Positions 9,442-17,792 of a stretch of DNA of 41,957 bases are shown piece by piece. Both the position numbers and the translations under genes were made by a program. Location of the stretch: NCBI GenBank assembly GCA_021372055.1, contig JAJFVB010000091.1, forward strand, positions 1 through 41,957, given 5' to 3'. Below the pieces are notes generated by a model. That model searched no databases, was not told the origin of the DNA, and saw nothing but the letters and a program-made list of their open reading frames with translations. How positions within the stretch are numbered: position 1 is the stretch's first letter; every line of letters begins with the position of its first letter. The stretch comes from Desulfobacteraceae bacterium (GTDB taxonomy: Bacteria > Desulfobacterota > Syntrophobacteria > Syntrophobacterales > Syntrophobacteraceae).

Positions 9442-9537
9442 GCTCCCACGCCTCAATACTTGCGCGAGTCCATCCATTTGGCATGTCATAGGCTGCAAAA
9501 TCCAAGTAAATCGGCATACTATCGTCAATATCCCACG

Positions 9538-9552
9538 TGGCACGGCGATTGC
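9538..9552 (+). promoter_or_regulatory. Sigma-54 (-24/-12) promoter
   Basis: TGGCAC (9538-9543), five bases, TTGC (9549-9552). This matches the -24/-12 consensus, with the invariant GG and GC separated by exactly ten bases. It lies 31 bases before the ATG of the KinB-like kinase and downstream of three palindromic activator sites. It should drive the kinase and, by read-through, the kdp genes that overlap its 3' end. Confidence 0.82.
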
Positions 9553-9583
9553 CATAGTCCAGTGAACAAGGAAGGAGAGAACA

Positions 9584-11425
9584 ATGCTGGGTATTCGAGA
9601 GAAGCTGACTTTCGGGTTCGGTGGACTGCTTCTGATCATGGTCGTCATCGGGATAAACAGCATCTCGCTTCTCACCACGCTGGGGTATTCCGTAGACGTG
9701 ATCCTTACGGAAAATTACCGGAGCGTCATTGCATGCGAGCGGATAAAGGAAGCCCTTGAGCGTATGGATAGCGCTGCGCTGTTTACCCTTTTGGGTGAAA
9801 CCGACCAGGGGCGGGAGCTGATCGCCAGGAATGAGCCCGTTTTCGAGGCGGCGCTGCAGACCGAACTCAGTAACATCACCCTTCCCGGCGAGCTTCAGAA
9901 GGCTGAGCATCTCAGGGCCCTTTTCACGCAATACAGAGTTGCCCTCCAGAAGGTTGTGGACGCGACACTGTCTCCCGATACCCGGCGCGAGGCCTATTTT
10001 GTCACAACTCTTCCATTATTTTACAAAATGGGAGCTACCGCCGAAGAGATTCTGCACATGAACCAGCAGAACATGCTCGATGCAAACGCGCGCGCCAGGA
10101 ACACGGCAAGCGCGGCAAAACGGCGAATGTACATCCTCCTTCTGAGCGGCGGTTTCCTGGCCGTGCTTTTTTTCCTTTTTACCGGGAGATGGATTCTTCG
10201 TCCGATCAACCGGTTGATCCGATCGGTCGACGAAATAGGGCGCGGGAATCTGGACCTCGTCGTTCCTGCCGAATCGAAAGACGAAATCGGCCGTTTGTCC
10301 GCGGCGTTCAACGAGATGGCCTCAAGCCTTCGTCAATTCCGCAGGAGCTCTCAGACCAAGATGGCCCTGATCCAGCGCTCGACCCGGCAGGTATTCAAGA
10401 GCCTGCCCGATGCGGTTGTCATAGTGGATCTGAACGGCCAGGTGGAAGTATCGACTCAGACCGCTTTCGAGTGTTTTGGTCTCAAGCCTGGCGTCAGCAT
10501 CCGGAATTTACCCGATCGAATAGTCCGGCTGTTCGATGAGGCGCTGATCAGCAAGCGTCCTGTCGAGCCGTTGGGAAGGCACGCAATCATCCAGCAGTTC
10601 ATCAAGGGAGAAGAGCATTTCTTTCGGCCGGGGGTCTTCCCGATCCTTGATGGAGAGAAAGATCCGACAGGGGTCACCCTCGTGCTGAAGGACGTGACGC
10701 AACAACTGCACCATGATGAGCTCAAAGGAGGGGTCATCTCGACGGTCTCCCATCAACTGAAAACCCCCCTTACGTCTCTTCGGATGGCGGTTTACCTGCT
10801 CCTTGAGGAGAAGGTGGGGCCTCTTACACCCAAGCAGACCGAACTCCTGATAGCCGCCAGAGACGAAAGCGACCGGCTGCACTCCATCCTGAATAATCTG
10901 CTCGATATCAGCCGCATCGAATCGGGGAAAATGCAGATGGACTTTCTGCCTGTGTCCCCTCGCGCAATCGTAATGGAGCAGCTGGATGCATTCCAGAGCG
11001 CGGCAAAAGATCGCGGCGTCACCCTCAGGATGGATGTGCCGAACGAGCTCCCCGAGGTTCTTGCAGACCCGTTGCGCATCGGGCACGTGCTCTCAAATCT
11101 GCTTTCCAATGCCCTTAAGTACACCGCGCCCGGAGGAGAGGTCTGCGTCTCCGCGAAATCCGACGGCGAGGAGGTTGCCTTTGCGGTCTCCGACACCGGG
11201 AAAGGCATCGGCCCCGAGTACCTGGACCGGATATTCGAGCAGTTCTTCCGGATCCCCGGACAGCCTTTCGAGGCCGGTGAAGGCCTGGGGCTCGCCATCG
11301 CAAAAGACATAATAGAGGTCCACGGCGGAAGTATCGGCGCGGAGAGTGAAGAAGGAAAAGGGAGCACGTTCACTTTTACGCTCGGAAAGGCCGGGGATGC
11401 GAACAGGAAGGCCGGATCGAAATGA
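9584..11425 (+). CDS. KinB-like membrane sensor histidine kinase (HAMP-PAS-HisKA-HATPase)
   Basis: Inner-membrane sensor kinase of 613 residues and the presumed partner of the upstream activator. TM1 lies at about 11-31. A helical periplasmic region (32-182) follows, then TM2 (about 183-203), HAMP (about 203-256, with LRPINRLIRSVDEIGRG), PAS (about 265-372), HisKA with His390 in the H-box VSHQLKTPLTS, and HATPase with SNLLSNALKYT, SDTGKGIG and GEGLGLAIAK. All catalytic boxes are present. It starts at ATG 9584 after AAGGAGAG. The stop TGA (11423-11425) overlaps the ATG of the next small gene, which ties it to the kdp operon. It is not KdpD: it lacks the KdpD N-domain, the USP domain and the four-helix DUF4118 region. 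Whether it senses K+, turgor or envelope state cannot be told. Confidence 0.9.
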   Translation: MLGIREKLTFGFGGLLLIMVVIGINSISLLTTLGYSVDVILTENYRSVIACERIKEALERMDSAALFTLLGETDQGRELIARNEPVFEAALQTELSNITLPGELQKAEHLRALFTQYRVALQKVVDATLSPDTRREAYFVTTLPLFYKMGATAEEILHMNQQNMLDANARARNTASAAKRRMYILLLSGGFLAVLFFLFTGRWILRPINRLIRSVDEIGRGNLDLVVPAESKDEIGRLSAAFNEMASSLRQFRRSSQTKMALIQRSTRQVFKSLPDAVVIVDLNGQVEVSTQTAFECFGLKPGVSIRNLPDRIVRLFDEALISKRPVEPLGRHAIIQQFIKGEEHFFRPGVFPILDGEKDPTGVTLVLKDVTQQLHHDELKGGVISTVSHQLKTPLTSLRMAVYLLLEEKVGPLTPKQTELLIAARDESDRLHSILNNLLDISRIESGKMQMDFLPVSPRAIVMEQLDAFQSAAKDRGVTLRMDVPNELPEVLADPLRIGHVLSNLLSNALKYTAPGGEVCVSAKSDGEEVAFAVSDTGKGIGPEYLDRIFEQFFRIPGQPFEAGEGLGLAIAKDIIEVHGGSIGAESEEGKGSTFTFTLGKAGDANRKAGSK

Positions 11426-11505
11426 TGGACTTTGCATATATCGCCGCAACGCTCGTTTTCTTTGCCCTTTGCGTTCTTATTATAAGGGCTTTTGAGAGGC
11501 TGTAG
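11422..11505 (+). CDS. 27-residue membrane micropeptide upstream of kdpF
   Basis: Short hydrophobic peptide: MMDFAYIAATLV, then FFALCVLIIRAFERL. It forms one membrane helix (about residues 4-21) with an Arg-rich end. The ATG overlaps the stop of the preceding kinase (ATGA), and an AGGAAGG lies about a dozen bases upstream. It is distinct from KdpF, which follows three bases later, because it lacks the RPEKF ending. Its location and one-helix design suggest a Kdp accessory peptide. I recall similar MD-x-YI-x-ERL peptides next to kdpF in other bacteria, but I cannot run a search here. No biochemical role is claimed. Confidence 0.65.
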   Translation: MMDFAYIAATLVFFALCVLIIRAFERL

Positions 11506-11507
11506 AT

Positions 11508-11591
11508 ATGACGGAAACAATAGTGGGTCTAATCGGAATTGCCCTGATCGTTTACCTTCTCGCAACGGTTATCAGGCCCGAGAAGTTCTAG
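11508..11591 (+). CDS. kdpF: KdpF, small subunit of the K+-transporting ATPase
   Basis: 27-residue, single-helix protein with the sequence MTETIVGLIGIALIVYLL followed by ATVIRPEKF. The RPEKF ending is characteristic of KdpF, which stabilises the KdpABC complex in the inner membrane. GAGAGG lies upstream of the ATG. It sits between the micropeptide and kdpA, as expected for kdpFABC. Confidence 0.88.
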   Translation: MTETIVGLIGIALIVYLLATVIRPEKF

Positions 11592-11623
11592 AAAAATGGT
11601 CCACAGGGAGGCTGCGAGTTTTC

Positions 11624-13357
11624 ATGGATATCTTCGGATGGATTCAACTGGCGCTGTTTGTAGCCGTGCTTTTCGGGCTCACAAAGCCTGTGGGAATATA
11701 CCTGGCGCGCGTGCTGGACGCTAAAGGCGCTACCTTTCTCGACCCGGCAATACGGCCTGTCGAACGCCTTATTTACCGCATTTCGGGAATCGACCCCGAC
11801 AGGGAGCAAAGCTGGCGGCAGTATGCGGTTTCGATCATAGCTTTCAGCCTGGTCGGACTGCTTTTCACCTACGCGGTGCTTCGGCTTCAGAACCTCCTGC
11901 CGCTGAACCCGCAGGGATTCGGCCCGGTGAGGCCGGATCTCGCCTTCAACACGGCTGCAAGCTTTACTACCAATACCAACTGGCAAAGCTACGGCGGAGA
12001 ATCTACTCTTTCCTATTTTTCCCAGATGGTAGGCCTTGTTTTCCACAATTTCGTTTCCGCGGCCATGGGAATCGCGGTGGCCGTGGCCCTCATTCGCGGG
12101 ATTGCGGGCCATTCTGCGAAAAGCATCGGGAATTTCTGGGTGGACCTCGTGCGGATCAACCTGTTCCTCCTGTTGCCCATCTGTGTTTTCTACTCTGTTT
12201 TCCTGGTCTCACAGGGCGTTGTCCAGAACTTTCAGCCCTATGTCACGGCTGAGGTCGTGGAACGTTTGGAAGGGACGGCAGACTCCTCACAGACGATTGC
12301 GCAGGGGCCTGTGGCTTCACAGGCTGCAATCAAGATGCTCGGAACAAACGGCGGTGGGTACATGAATGCAAACGCCGCACATCCTTACGAAAACCCGACG
12401 CCCCTTTCCAATTTCATCCAGATGCTCTCGATATTTCTCCTCCCGAGCGGCCTCACCTATACCCTTGGGCGGATGGTAAAGAACCAGCGGCACGGATGGG
12501 CGGTCTGGCTCGTCATGACCCTGCTCGTCCTGGCCGGAACTTTTGCCGCATGGTCGTCGGAGGCCGCAGGCAACCCCAGGATGCAGACGCTGGGAGTGAG
12601 CGCGGCGGATGGGAATATGGAGGGGAAGGAAGTACGTTTCGGTATCTTTGGCTCTGCTCTTTTTGCGACGATTACGACAGATGCCTCGTGCGGCGCGGTA
12701 AACGCGATGCACGACTCTTTTACCCCTCTGGGCGGCCTTGTACCGCTCCTGAACATGCAACTCGGAGAGGTGATCTTCGGCGGGGCAGGGGCGGGCCTCT
12801 ACGGGATGCTGGTTTTTGTGGTCCTGACCGTTTTTCTGGCCGGACTCATGATCGGGCGCACTCCGGAGTATCTCGGCAAAAAGATTGAGGCTTACGACGT
12901 GAAAGCAAGCGCAATCGCCGTGCTGATTCCGATCCTGTTCACCCTCGGGTTTGCGGCTCTGGCGGCGGTGAGCGCCTGGGGAGTCGCCGGGCTGAACAAT
13001 GCCGGGCCGCATGGGTTGAGCGAAATGCTCTATGCCTACTCTTCGGCCGCGGGAAATAACGGAAGTGCTTTTGCCGGCCTCAATGCAAACACTCCCTGGT
13101 ACAACACAACGCTCGGCATTGCGATGCTGGCGGGCAGATTCCTCATCATCGTGCCTGTCCTGGCCCTTGCGGGAGATTTGGCCCGCAAGAAGCGTGTCGA
13201 AACAAGCGGGGGGAGCTTCCCGGTCGGGGGTGGGACCTTTGTCGTTCTCCTGACGGGAACGATCCTCATTGTAGGGGCACTCACGTTTCTGCCGGCACTC
13301 TCTCTCGGGCCTGTTGTCGAGCACTTCACCCTGTATGGGTCCGTGAGACTGTTCTGA
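11624..13357 (+). CDS. kdpA: KdpA, K+-binding and translocating subunit
   Basis: Channel-like subunit of the high-affinity KdpFABC potassium pump. From ATG 11624 it has 577 residues (E. coli KdpA: 557). I chose this ATG because MDIFGWIQLALFVAVLFGLTK gives the normal KdpA N-terminus; the frame is open further upstream but runs through kdpF. The four selectivity-filter loops are recognisable: SFTTNTNWQSYGGE, MLGTNGGGYMNANAAHP, TTDASCGAVNAMHDSF and SSAAGNNGSAFAGL. About ten membrane helices are expected. A GGGAGG lies about 12 bases before the start, which is slightly long. Confidence 0.95.
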   Translation: MDIFGWIQLALFVAVLFGLTKPVGIYLARVLDAKGATFLDPAIRPVERLIYRISGIDPDREQSWRQYAVSIIAFSLVGLLFTYAVLRLQNLLPLNPQGFGPVRPDLAFNTAASFTTNTNWQSYGGESTLSYFSQMVGLVFHNFVSAAMGIAVAVALIRGIAGHSAKSIGNFWVDLVRINLFLLLPICVFYSVFLVSQGVVQNFQPYVTAEVVERLEGTADSSQTIAQGPVASQAAIKMLGTNGGGYMNANAAHPYENPTPLSNFIQMLSIFLLPSGLTYTLGRMVKNQRHGWAVWLVMTLLVLAGTFAAWSSEAAGNPRMQTLGVSAADGNMEGKEVRFGIFGSALFATITTDASCGAVNAMHDSFTPLGGLVPLLNMQLGEVIFGGAGAGLYGMLVFVVLTVFLAGLMIGRTPEYLGKKIEAYDVKASAIAVLIPILFTLGFAALAAVSAWGVAGLNNAGPHGLSEMLYAYSSAAGNNGSAFAGLNANTPWYNTTLGIAMLAGRFLIIVPVLALAGDLARKKRVETSGGSFPVGGGTFVVLLTGTILIVGALTFLPALSLGPVVEHFTLYGSVRLF

Positions 13358-13411
13358 TCGATTTCGGGATGAGGGCTTGTCCCCCAACCCAACCCGTGGA
13401 GAATACACGCC

Positions 13412-15433
13412 ATGGTTGCAAAAAAGCACTCTCTTTTCGATCCTGGGATGATCGCGCAGGCCGTGATCGAGGCCCTGAAAAAACTCGATCCTCGCTCGAT
13501 GGTGAAGAACCCTGTCATGTTCGTCACCGAAGTGGGGGCGGTGGTCACCACTTTCGGCTTGGTCTTCAGGCAGGGCGCGGAACCCGTCCTGTTCAGCCTT
13601 CAAGTAACGCTCTGGCTCTGGTTTACCGTGCTTTTCGCCAACTTTGCGGAGGCGCTGGCGGAGGGGCGCGGCAAGGCCCAGGCAAATGAACTCCGGAAAA
13701 CCCGAACGAAAACCCTTGCAAACCGCCTCCTCGCCGACGGTTCGTTTGAAAAGACATCTGCGGACGAACTGCGTAAAGGGCATCTGGTCCTTGTTTCGGC
13801 AGGCGAGATCATCCCGGCGGATGGTGAAATTGTGTATGGGGTGGCCACGGTGGATGAATCTGCCATAACGGGAGAATCGGCTCCCGTTATTCGTGAAGCG
13901 GGCGGGGACAGAAGCGCGGTGACGGGCGGGACGAGAGTCTTGTCGGATTCGATCAGGGTCCGCGTCACAGCCAATCCGGGCGAGAGCTTTCTCGATCACA
14001 TGATCAGGCTGATAGAGGGAGCAAAACGTCAGAAGACCCCCAACGAGATTGCGCTGACGATTCTTCTATCCGCGCTGACGATCATCTTTCTCGTCGCCAT
14101 AATGACGTTCAAATTCTTCGGCATCTACTCGCACGTGACGTTTTCGGTCACGGTTCTCGTGGCGCTGCTGGTCTGCCTCATTCCCACAACGATCGGAGGA
14201 TTGCTCAGCGCAATCGGGATTGCGGGAATCGACCGGCTGGTTCAGAAAAACGTGCTCGCCATGAGCGGCCGTGCCGTGGAAGCGGCCGGAGACGTGGATG
14301 TGCTCCTTCTCGACAAAACCGGCACCATCACTCTCGGAGATCGGCAGGCAACGGAATTCCTGCCCGCAGCGGGAGTGTGCGTCGAGGATCTCGCCGATGC
14401 CGCGCAATTGGCCTCCCTCGCCGACGAAACGCCGGAGGGCAGGAGCATCGTCGTGCTGGCAAAGCAGTACGGACTGCGCGGCAGATCCATAATGGACATG
14501 CCAAACGCCAGATTCCTCCCTTTTACTGCGCAGACCCGCATGAGCGGAGTCGATGTCGGCGAGACCCAGATCCGCAAGGGGGCACCCGATGCGGTGAGGG
14601 ATTTCATCGCGAGCCCGTTTCCGCAGGAAGTCGAAGCATCGGCGAGGCGGGTTTCACAAAACGGCGGGACCCCCCTGATCGTTGCCAGCGGCAGGCGGGT
14701 CCTTGGCGTGATTCACCTCAAGGACATCGTCAAAGGGGGGCTGAAGGACCGCTTCGAACGCTTTCGCGCGATGGGTATAAAGACTGTCATGATAACCGGC
14801 GATAACAGGCTGACGGCAGCAGCCATTGCAAAAGAAGCCGGTGTTGACGATTTCCTTGCCGAGGCGCGCCCGGAGGACAAGCTCTCGCTTATAAGAAACG
14901 AGCAGGCTGCCGGGCACCTCGTCGCCATGACGGGCGACGGAACCAACGATGCTCCGGCCCTTGCGCAAGCCGATGTGGGCGTTGCCATGAACACCGGTAC
15001 GCAGGCGGCCAAGGAAGCCGGAAACATGGTGGATCTCGATTCAAACCCCACCAAGCTCATCGAAGTGGTCGAGATCGGCAAGCAGATGCTCATGACCCGT
15101 GGGGCCCTTACGACGTTCAGCATCGCCAATGATGTCGCCAAGTACTTCGCCATCATCCCCGCAATGCTCGTAAGCGCGTTTCCCGTTATCGGGCCCTTGA
15201 ACCTGATGCGGCTGGGGTCACCGGCCAGTGCGATCCTCAGTGCGGTTATATTCAATGCGCTGATCATCATTGCCCTCATTCCGCTTGCCCTTCGCGGCGT
15301 GCGCTTCCGTCCCCTGGGGGCGGCGGTGCTTCTTCGCCGGAATCTTTTGATATACGGGGCTGGCGGTCTGGCTGTGCCTTTTGTCGGGATAAAGCTCATA
15401 GACCTCCTGGTCAATGGACTGGGTCTCGTTTAG
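13412..15433 (+). CDS. kdpB: KdpB, P-type ATPase subunit
   Basis: Catalytic ATP-hydrolysing subunit of KdpFABC, 673 residues (E. coli: 682). The phosphorylated Asp301 is in DKTGTIT. The dephosphorylation loop TGES is at 153-156; its Ser156 corresponds to the serine whose phosphorylation inhibits E. coli KdpB (Ser162), so that control could exist here. [11 protein letters not shown] forms the hinge motif. [20 protein letters not shown] is the M4 core. The gene follows kdpA by 54 bases and precedes kdpC by 5, as in other kdp operons. Confidence 0.97.
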   Translation: MVAKKHSLFDPGMIAQAVIEALKKLDPRSMVKNPVMFVTEVGAVVTTFGLVFRQGAEPVLFSLQVTLWLWFTVLFANFAEALAEGRGKAQANELRKTRTKTLANRLLADGSFEKTSADELRKGHLVLVSAGEIIPADGEIVYGVATVDESAITGESAPVIREAGGDRSAVTGGTRVLSDSIRVRVTANPGESFLDHMIRLIEGAKRQKTPNEIALTILLSALTIIFLVAIMTFKFFGIYSHVTFSVTVLVALLVCLIPTTIGGLLSAIGIAGIDRLVQKNVLAMSGRAVEAAGDVDVLLLDKTGTITLGDRQATEFLPAAGVCVEDLADAAQLASLADETPEGRSIVVLAKQYGLRGRSIMDMPNARFLPFTAQTRMSGVDVGETQIRKGAPDAVRDFIASPFPQEVEASARRVSQNGGTPLIVASGRRVLGVIHLKDIVKGGLKDRFERFRAMGIKTVMITGDNRLTAAAIAKEAGVDDFLAEARPEDKLSLIRNEQAAGHLVAMTGDGTNDAPALAQADVGVAMNTGTQAAKEAGNMVDLDSNPTKLIEVVEIGKQMLMTRGALTTFSIANDVAKYFAIIPAMLVSAFPVIGPLNLMRLGSPASAILSAVIFNALIIIALIPLALRGVRFRPLGAAVLLRRNLLIYGAGGLAVPFVGIKLIDLLVNGLGLV

Positions 15434-15438
15434 GAGGA

Positions 15439-16059
15439 ATGACTGTGAAAAAGGGCAAGGACAAAGACCAATCGATGATCATGGACCTGATTGCGGAGCT
15501 TCGCACCTCTTTGGTTGCCACGCTGCTGCTGGCGGTTTTGCTCTGCGGCGTCTACCCCGTGGTGGTGTGGGGTGTGGCGCGGGGTATTTTTTTGCATAAG
15601 GCAAACGGCTCTCTGCTCTACCACGACGGCAGGATTGTGGGGTCGTCGCTGATCGGCCAAGAATTCAAAGGTCCGGGCTACTTTCACCCCCGTCCATCGG
15701 CAGCCGGCGAGGGCTATGATGCCGCCGCCTCAGGTGGGAGCAACCTCGGCCCGACTTCGCAAAAGCTGATCGATGCCGTTGCGGAGCGCATCAGTGGCTA
15801 TCGCACCGAAAACGGCCTGGCGGAAAATGTTCCGGTCCCGGCCGACGCCGTCACGGCCTCGGGAAGCGGTCTCGATCCGCACATAAGCATTGCGAATGCC
15901 GCCCTTCAGGCCCGGCGCGTCGCTTCGGTCCGTGGTTTGAGCGAAGCCGCGGTTCATAAGAAAATCGAAGCGCGCACCGAAGGCCGTGACATGGGGATTT
16001 TCGGAGAGCCGCGAGTAAACGTACTGCTGCTCAACCTCGATCTGGACGGAAAGCTTTGA
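15439..16059 (+). CDS. kdpC: KdpC, K+-ATPase assembly and affinity subunit
   Basis: Single-pass inner-membrane subunit of KdpFABC, 206 residues. One N-terminal helix (about 27-50, LVATLLLAVLLCGVYPVVVW) precedes a periplasmic domain with the conserved stretches GSSLIGQEF, YFHPRPSA, ASGGSNLGPTS, GSGLDPHIS and VNVLLLNLDL. An AGGAGGA lies just before the ATG. The stop is nine bases before the ATG of the KdpD-like gene, so translation is likely coupled. Confidence 0.95.
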   Translation: MTVKKGKDKDQSMIMDLIAELRTSLVATLLLAVLLCGVYPVVVWGVARGIFLHKANGSLLYHDGRIVGSSLIGQEFKGPGYFHPRPSAAGEGYDAAASGGSNLGPTSQKLIDAVAERISGYRTENGLAENVPVPADAVTASGSGLDPHISIANAALQARRVASVRGLSEAAVHKKIEARTEGRDMGIFGEPRVNVLLLNLDLDGKL

Positions 16060-16067
16060 GGCCGATC

Positions 16068-17756
16068 ATGTCCGAGAACCGGGCCGACAGCTTCCTTAGA
16101 ATGATTCGCCGCTCTCAGCGCGGAAGGCTAAAGATTTATCTCGGCTACGTCGCGGGGGTGGGGAAGACCTGGCAGATGCTCGAAGAGGCGCACAGGATCA
16201 GGCAGGAAGGCATCGATGTGGTGGTCGGGTTCGTGGAAACGCATGGCCGCGCCGAAACGGCCGCGCTTATCGACGGCCTGGAGGTAATCCCGCGAAGGCG
16301 GCTCGAATATCGCGGGATAATGATCGAGGAGATGGACCTGGATGCCGTTCTGGCAAGAAAGCCCCATGTGGTGCTCGTTGACGAACTGGCTCACACGAAT
16401 GTCCCCGGAAGCAGGCATGCTAAGCGCTACGAAGATGTTCAGGACCTCCTCTCCGCCGGAATCCACGTCATCAGCACGCTCAACGTCCAACACCTGGAGA
16501 GCCTCTACGACATGGTCGAGAAAATCGCCGGGATCAAAGTTCGGGAGCGCATTCCCGATACCGTTGTGGCCGATGCCGATGAGATCGTGAACGTGGATCT
16601 CACAACCGAAGATCTGACCAAGCGTCTTCAGGAAGGAAAGGTCTACCCAAGCGACCGGGTTGGAGTCGCCTTGGCCAATTTCTTCAAGAAAACGAACCTG
16701 GCACAGTTGCGCGAACTCACGCTGCGGGAAGTGGCCTCGCAGATAGACCTGAGAAGCCGCGACGTTTCGGAGACCGAGATCACGGCCACTCCCGATCAGG
16801 TCATGGTTTGCCTGAGCTCCCGCGGCCCGAACAGCGAGATGCTTCTTCGCTACGCCTCGCGCCTTGCGGGAAGGCTCAATCGCAACTGGTACGCCGTATA
16901 CGTGCAGACTCCCTCGGAGGAGCCCACGGTAATAGACTCCCAGACCCAGCGCATTCTTTCCGGCACCCTGACCCTGGCAAAGCAGCTCGGCGCCGTGGTC
17001 TTCACCTACAAAGGAGAGGATGTCGCGGAGACGATCCTGCGCTTTGCAAAGGAATACCGGGTGGGGCATCTCGTGATCGGAAGCCCGGGCCCTCTGACTT
17101 TCTGGAAAAAGCTCCTCCAAAAAAAGAACGTTGTCGAGCGGTTGATCCAAAATGCGGGAGGTGTCACGGTCGTTGTTCTCGATACTCGTAAGTCCTGCAA
17201 GTTTCCGGCGGAGAAGTCGGAACAGTTTGCCATGGGATCCGATCTTGCTGCCGCGCCTTCGGATCGGTTGCTCTTGAGTAGCGTCCTTTCCCCGGAACGA
17301 ATCGTTATATGGAACGAGTCCATCGATAAAGAAGATGCCCTTCGCGCTCTCGTGGAAACAGCCGCGAGGGATTGCGGCATGAACGATGCCGCCTCCGTCC
17401 TGGAGCAGGTGCTCGACAGCGAGGACCAGGGATCGACTTTCCTGAACGAAGGGGCGGCATTTCCTCATGTCCGGATCAAGGGGCTCACTGTCCCTTGTAT
17501 GGCTCTCGGCCTCGCCCACAGGGGACTGGCGGACGTAATCTCGGACAACCCGATCGAGTGCGTTTTTCTTATCCTCTCGCCTGCCGAAAAGCCTGAAGTG
17601 CAGCTGCAGATTCTTTCGGTTGCGAGCCGTGCGGCCCAGAGCCGTTACCTCTCGTCCAACCTCGGCGAAGCCGCGACTTCCGAAGAGGCGTTTGAGCACA
17701 TCCTCGACTGGGAAGCCACAGAGGAACCCCTCTCAGCGCGTAAACAGAGCCGCTGA
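16068..17756 (+). CDS. Kinase-less KdpD fused to a PTS EIIA domain (KdpD-USP-EIIA)
   Basis: Soluble 562-residue protein in the kdpD position of the operon. Residues 19-228 are the KdpD N-terminal domain, with Walker A GYVAGVGKT (Lys33), VLVDELAHTN (Asp105/Glu106) and the STLNVQHLESL motif. Residues 243-372 are the USP-like domain. The four-helix membrane region, HisKA and HATPase of normal KdpD are absent. Instead residues 402-548 form a type-2 PTS EIIA domain (EIIA-Fru/Ntr fold), with GSTFLNEGAAFPHVRI holding the phospho-acceptor His467. In E. coli, EIIA-Ntr binds KdpD and modulates it, so the fusion has a plausible logic. I chose ATG 16068, preceded by GAGG; a TTG at 16056 overlaps the kdpC stop. 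A sequencing artefact is unlikely because the frame is continuous across the join. Confidence 0.9.
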   Translation: MSENRADSFLRMIRRSQRGRLKIYLGYVAGVGKTWQMLEEAHRIRQEGIDVVVGFVETHGRAETAALIDGLEVIPRRRLEYRGIMIEEMDLDAVLARKPHVVLVDELAHTNVPGSRHAKRYEDVQDLLSAGIHVISTLNVQHLESLYDMVEKIAGIKVRERIPDTVVADADEIVNVDLTTEDLTKRLQEGKVYPSDRVGVALANFFKKTNLAQLRELTLREVASQIDLRSRDVSETEITATPDQVMVCLSSRGPNSEMLLRYASRLAGRLNRNWYAVYVQTPSEEPTVIDSQTQRILSGTLTLAKQLGAVVFTYKGEDVAETILRFAKEYRVGHLVIGSPGPLTFWKKLLQKKNVVERLIQNAGGVTVVVLDTRKSCKFPAEKSEQFAMGSDLAAAPSDRLLLSSVLSPERIVIWNESIDKEDALRALVETAARDCGMNDAASVLEQVLDSEDQGSTFLNEGAAFPHVRIKGLTVPCMALGLAHRGLADVISDNPIECVFLILSPAEKPEVQLQILSVASRAAQSRYLSSNLGEAATSEEAFEHILDWEATEEPLSARKQSR

Positions 17757-17792
17757 AGTCGATCTTCTGCGGACTAGGGAGATTTGCTCAGA

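Noticed and set aside
12317-13999. Long minus-strand open frame across kdpA and kdpB
   Set aside because: Its sequence is rich in Arg, His and Gly as expected for an antisense reading, and both plus-strand genes are certain.
16056-16067. TTG start for the KdpD-EIIA protein
   Set aside because: It overlaps the kdpC stop with no good ribosome site; the ATG at 16068 has GAGG at a proper distance and gives a usual N-terminus.
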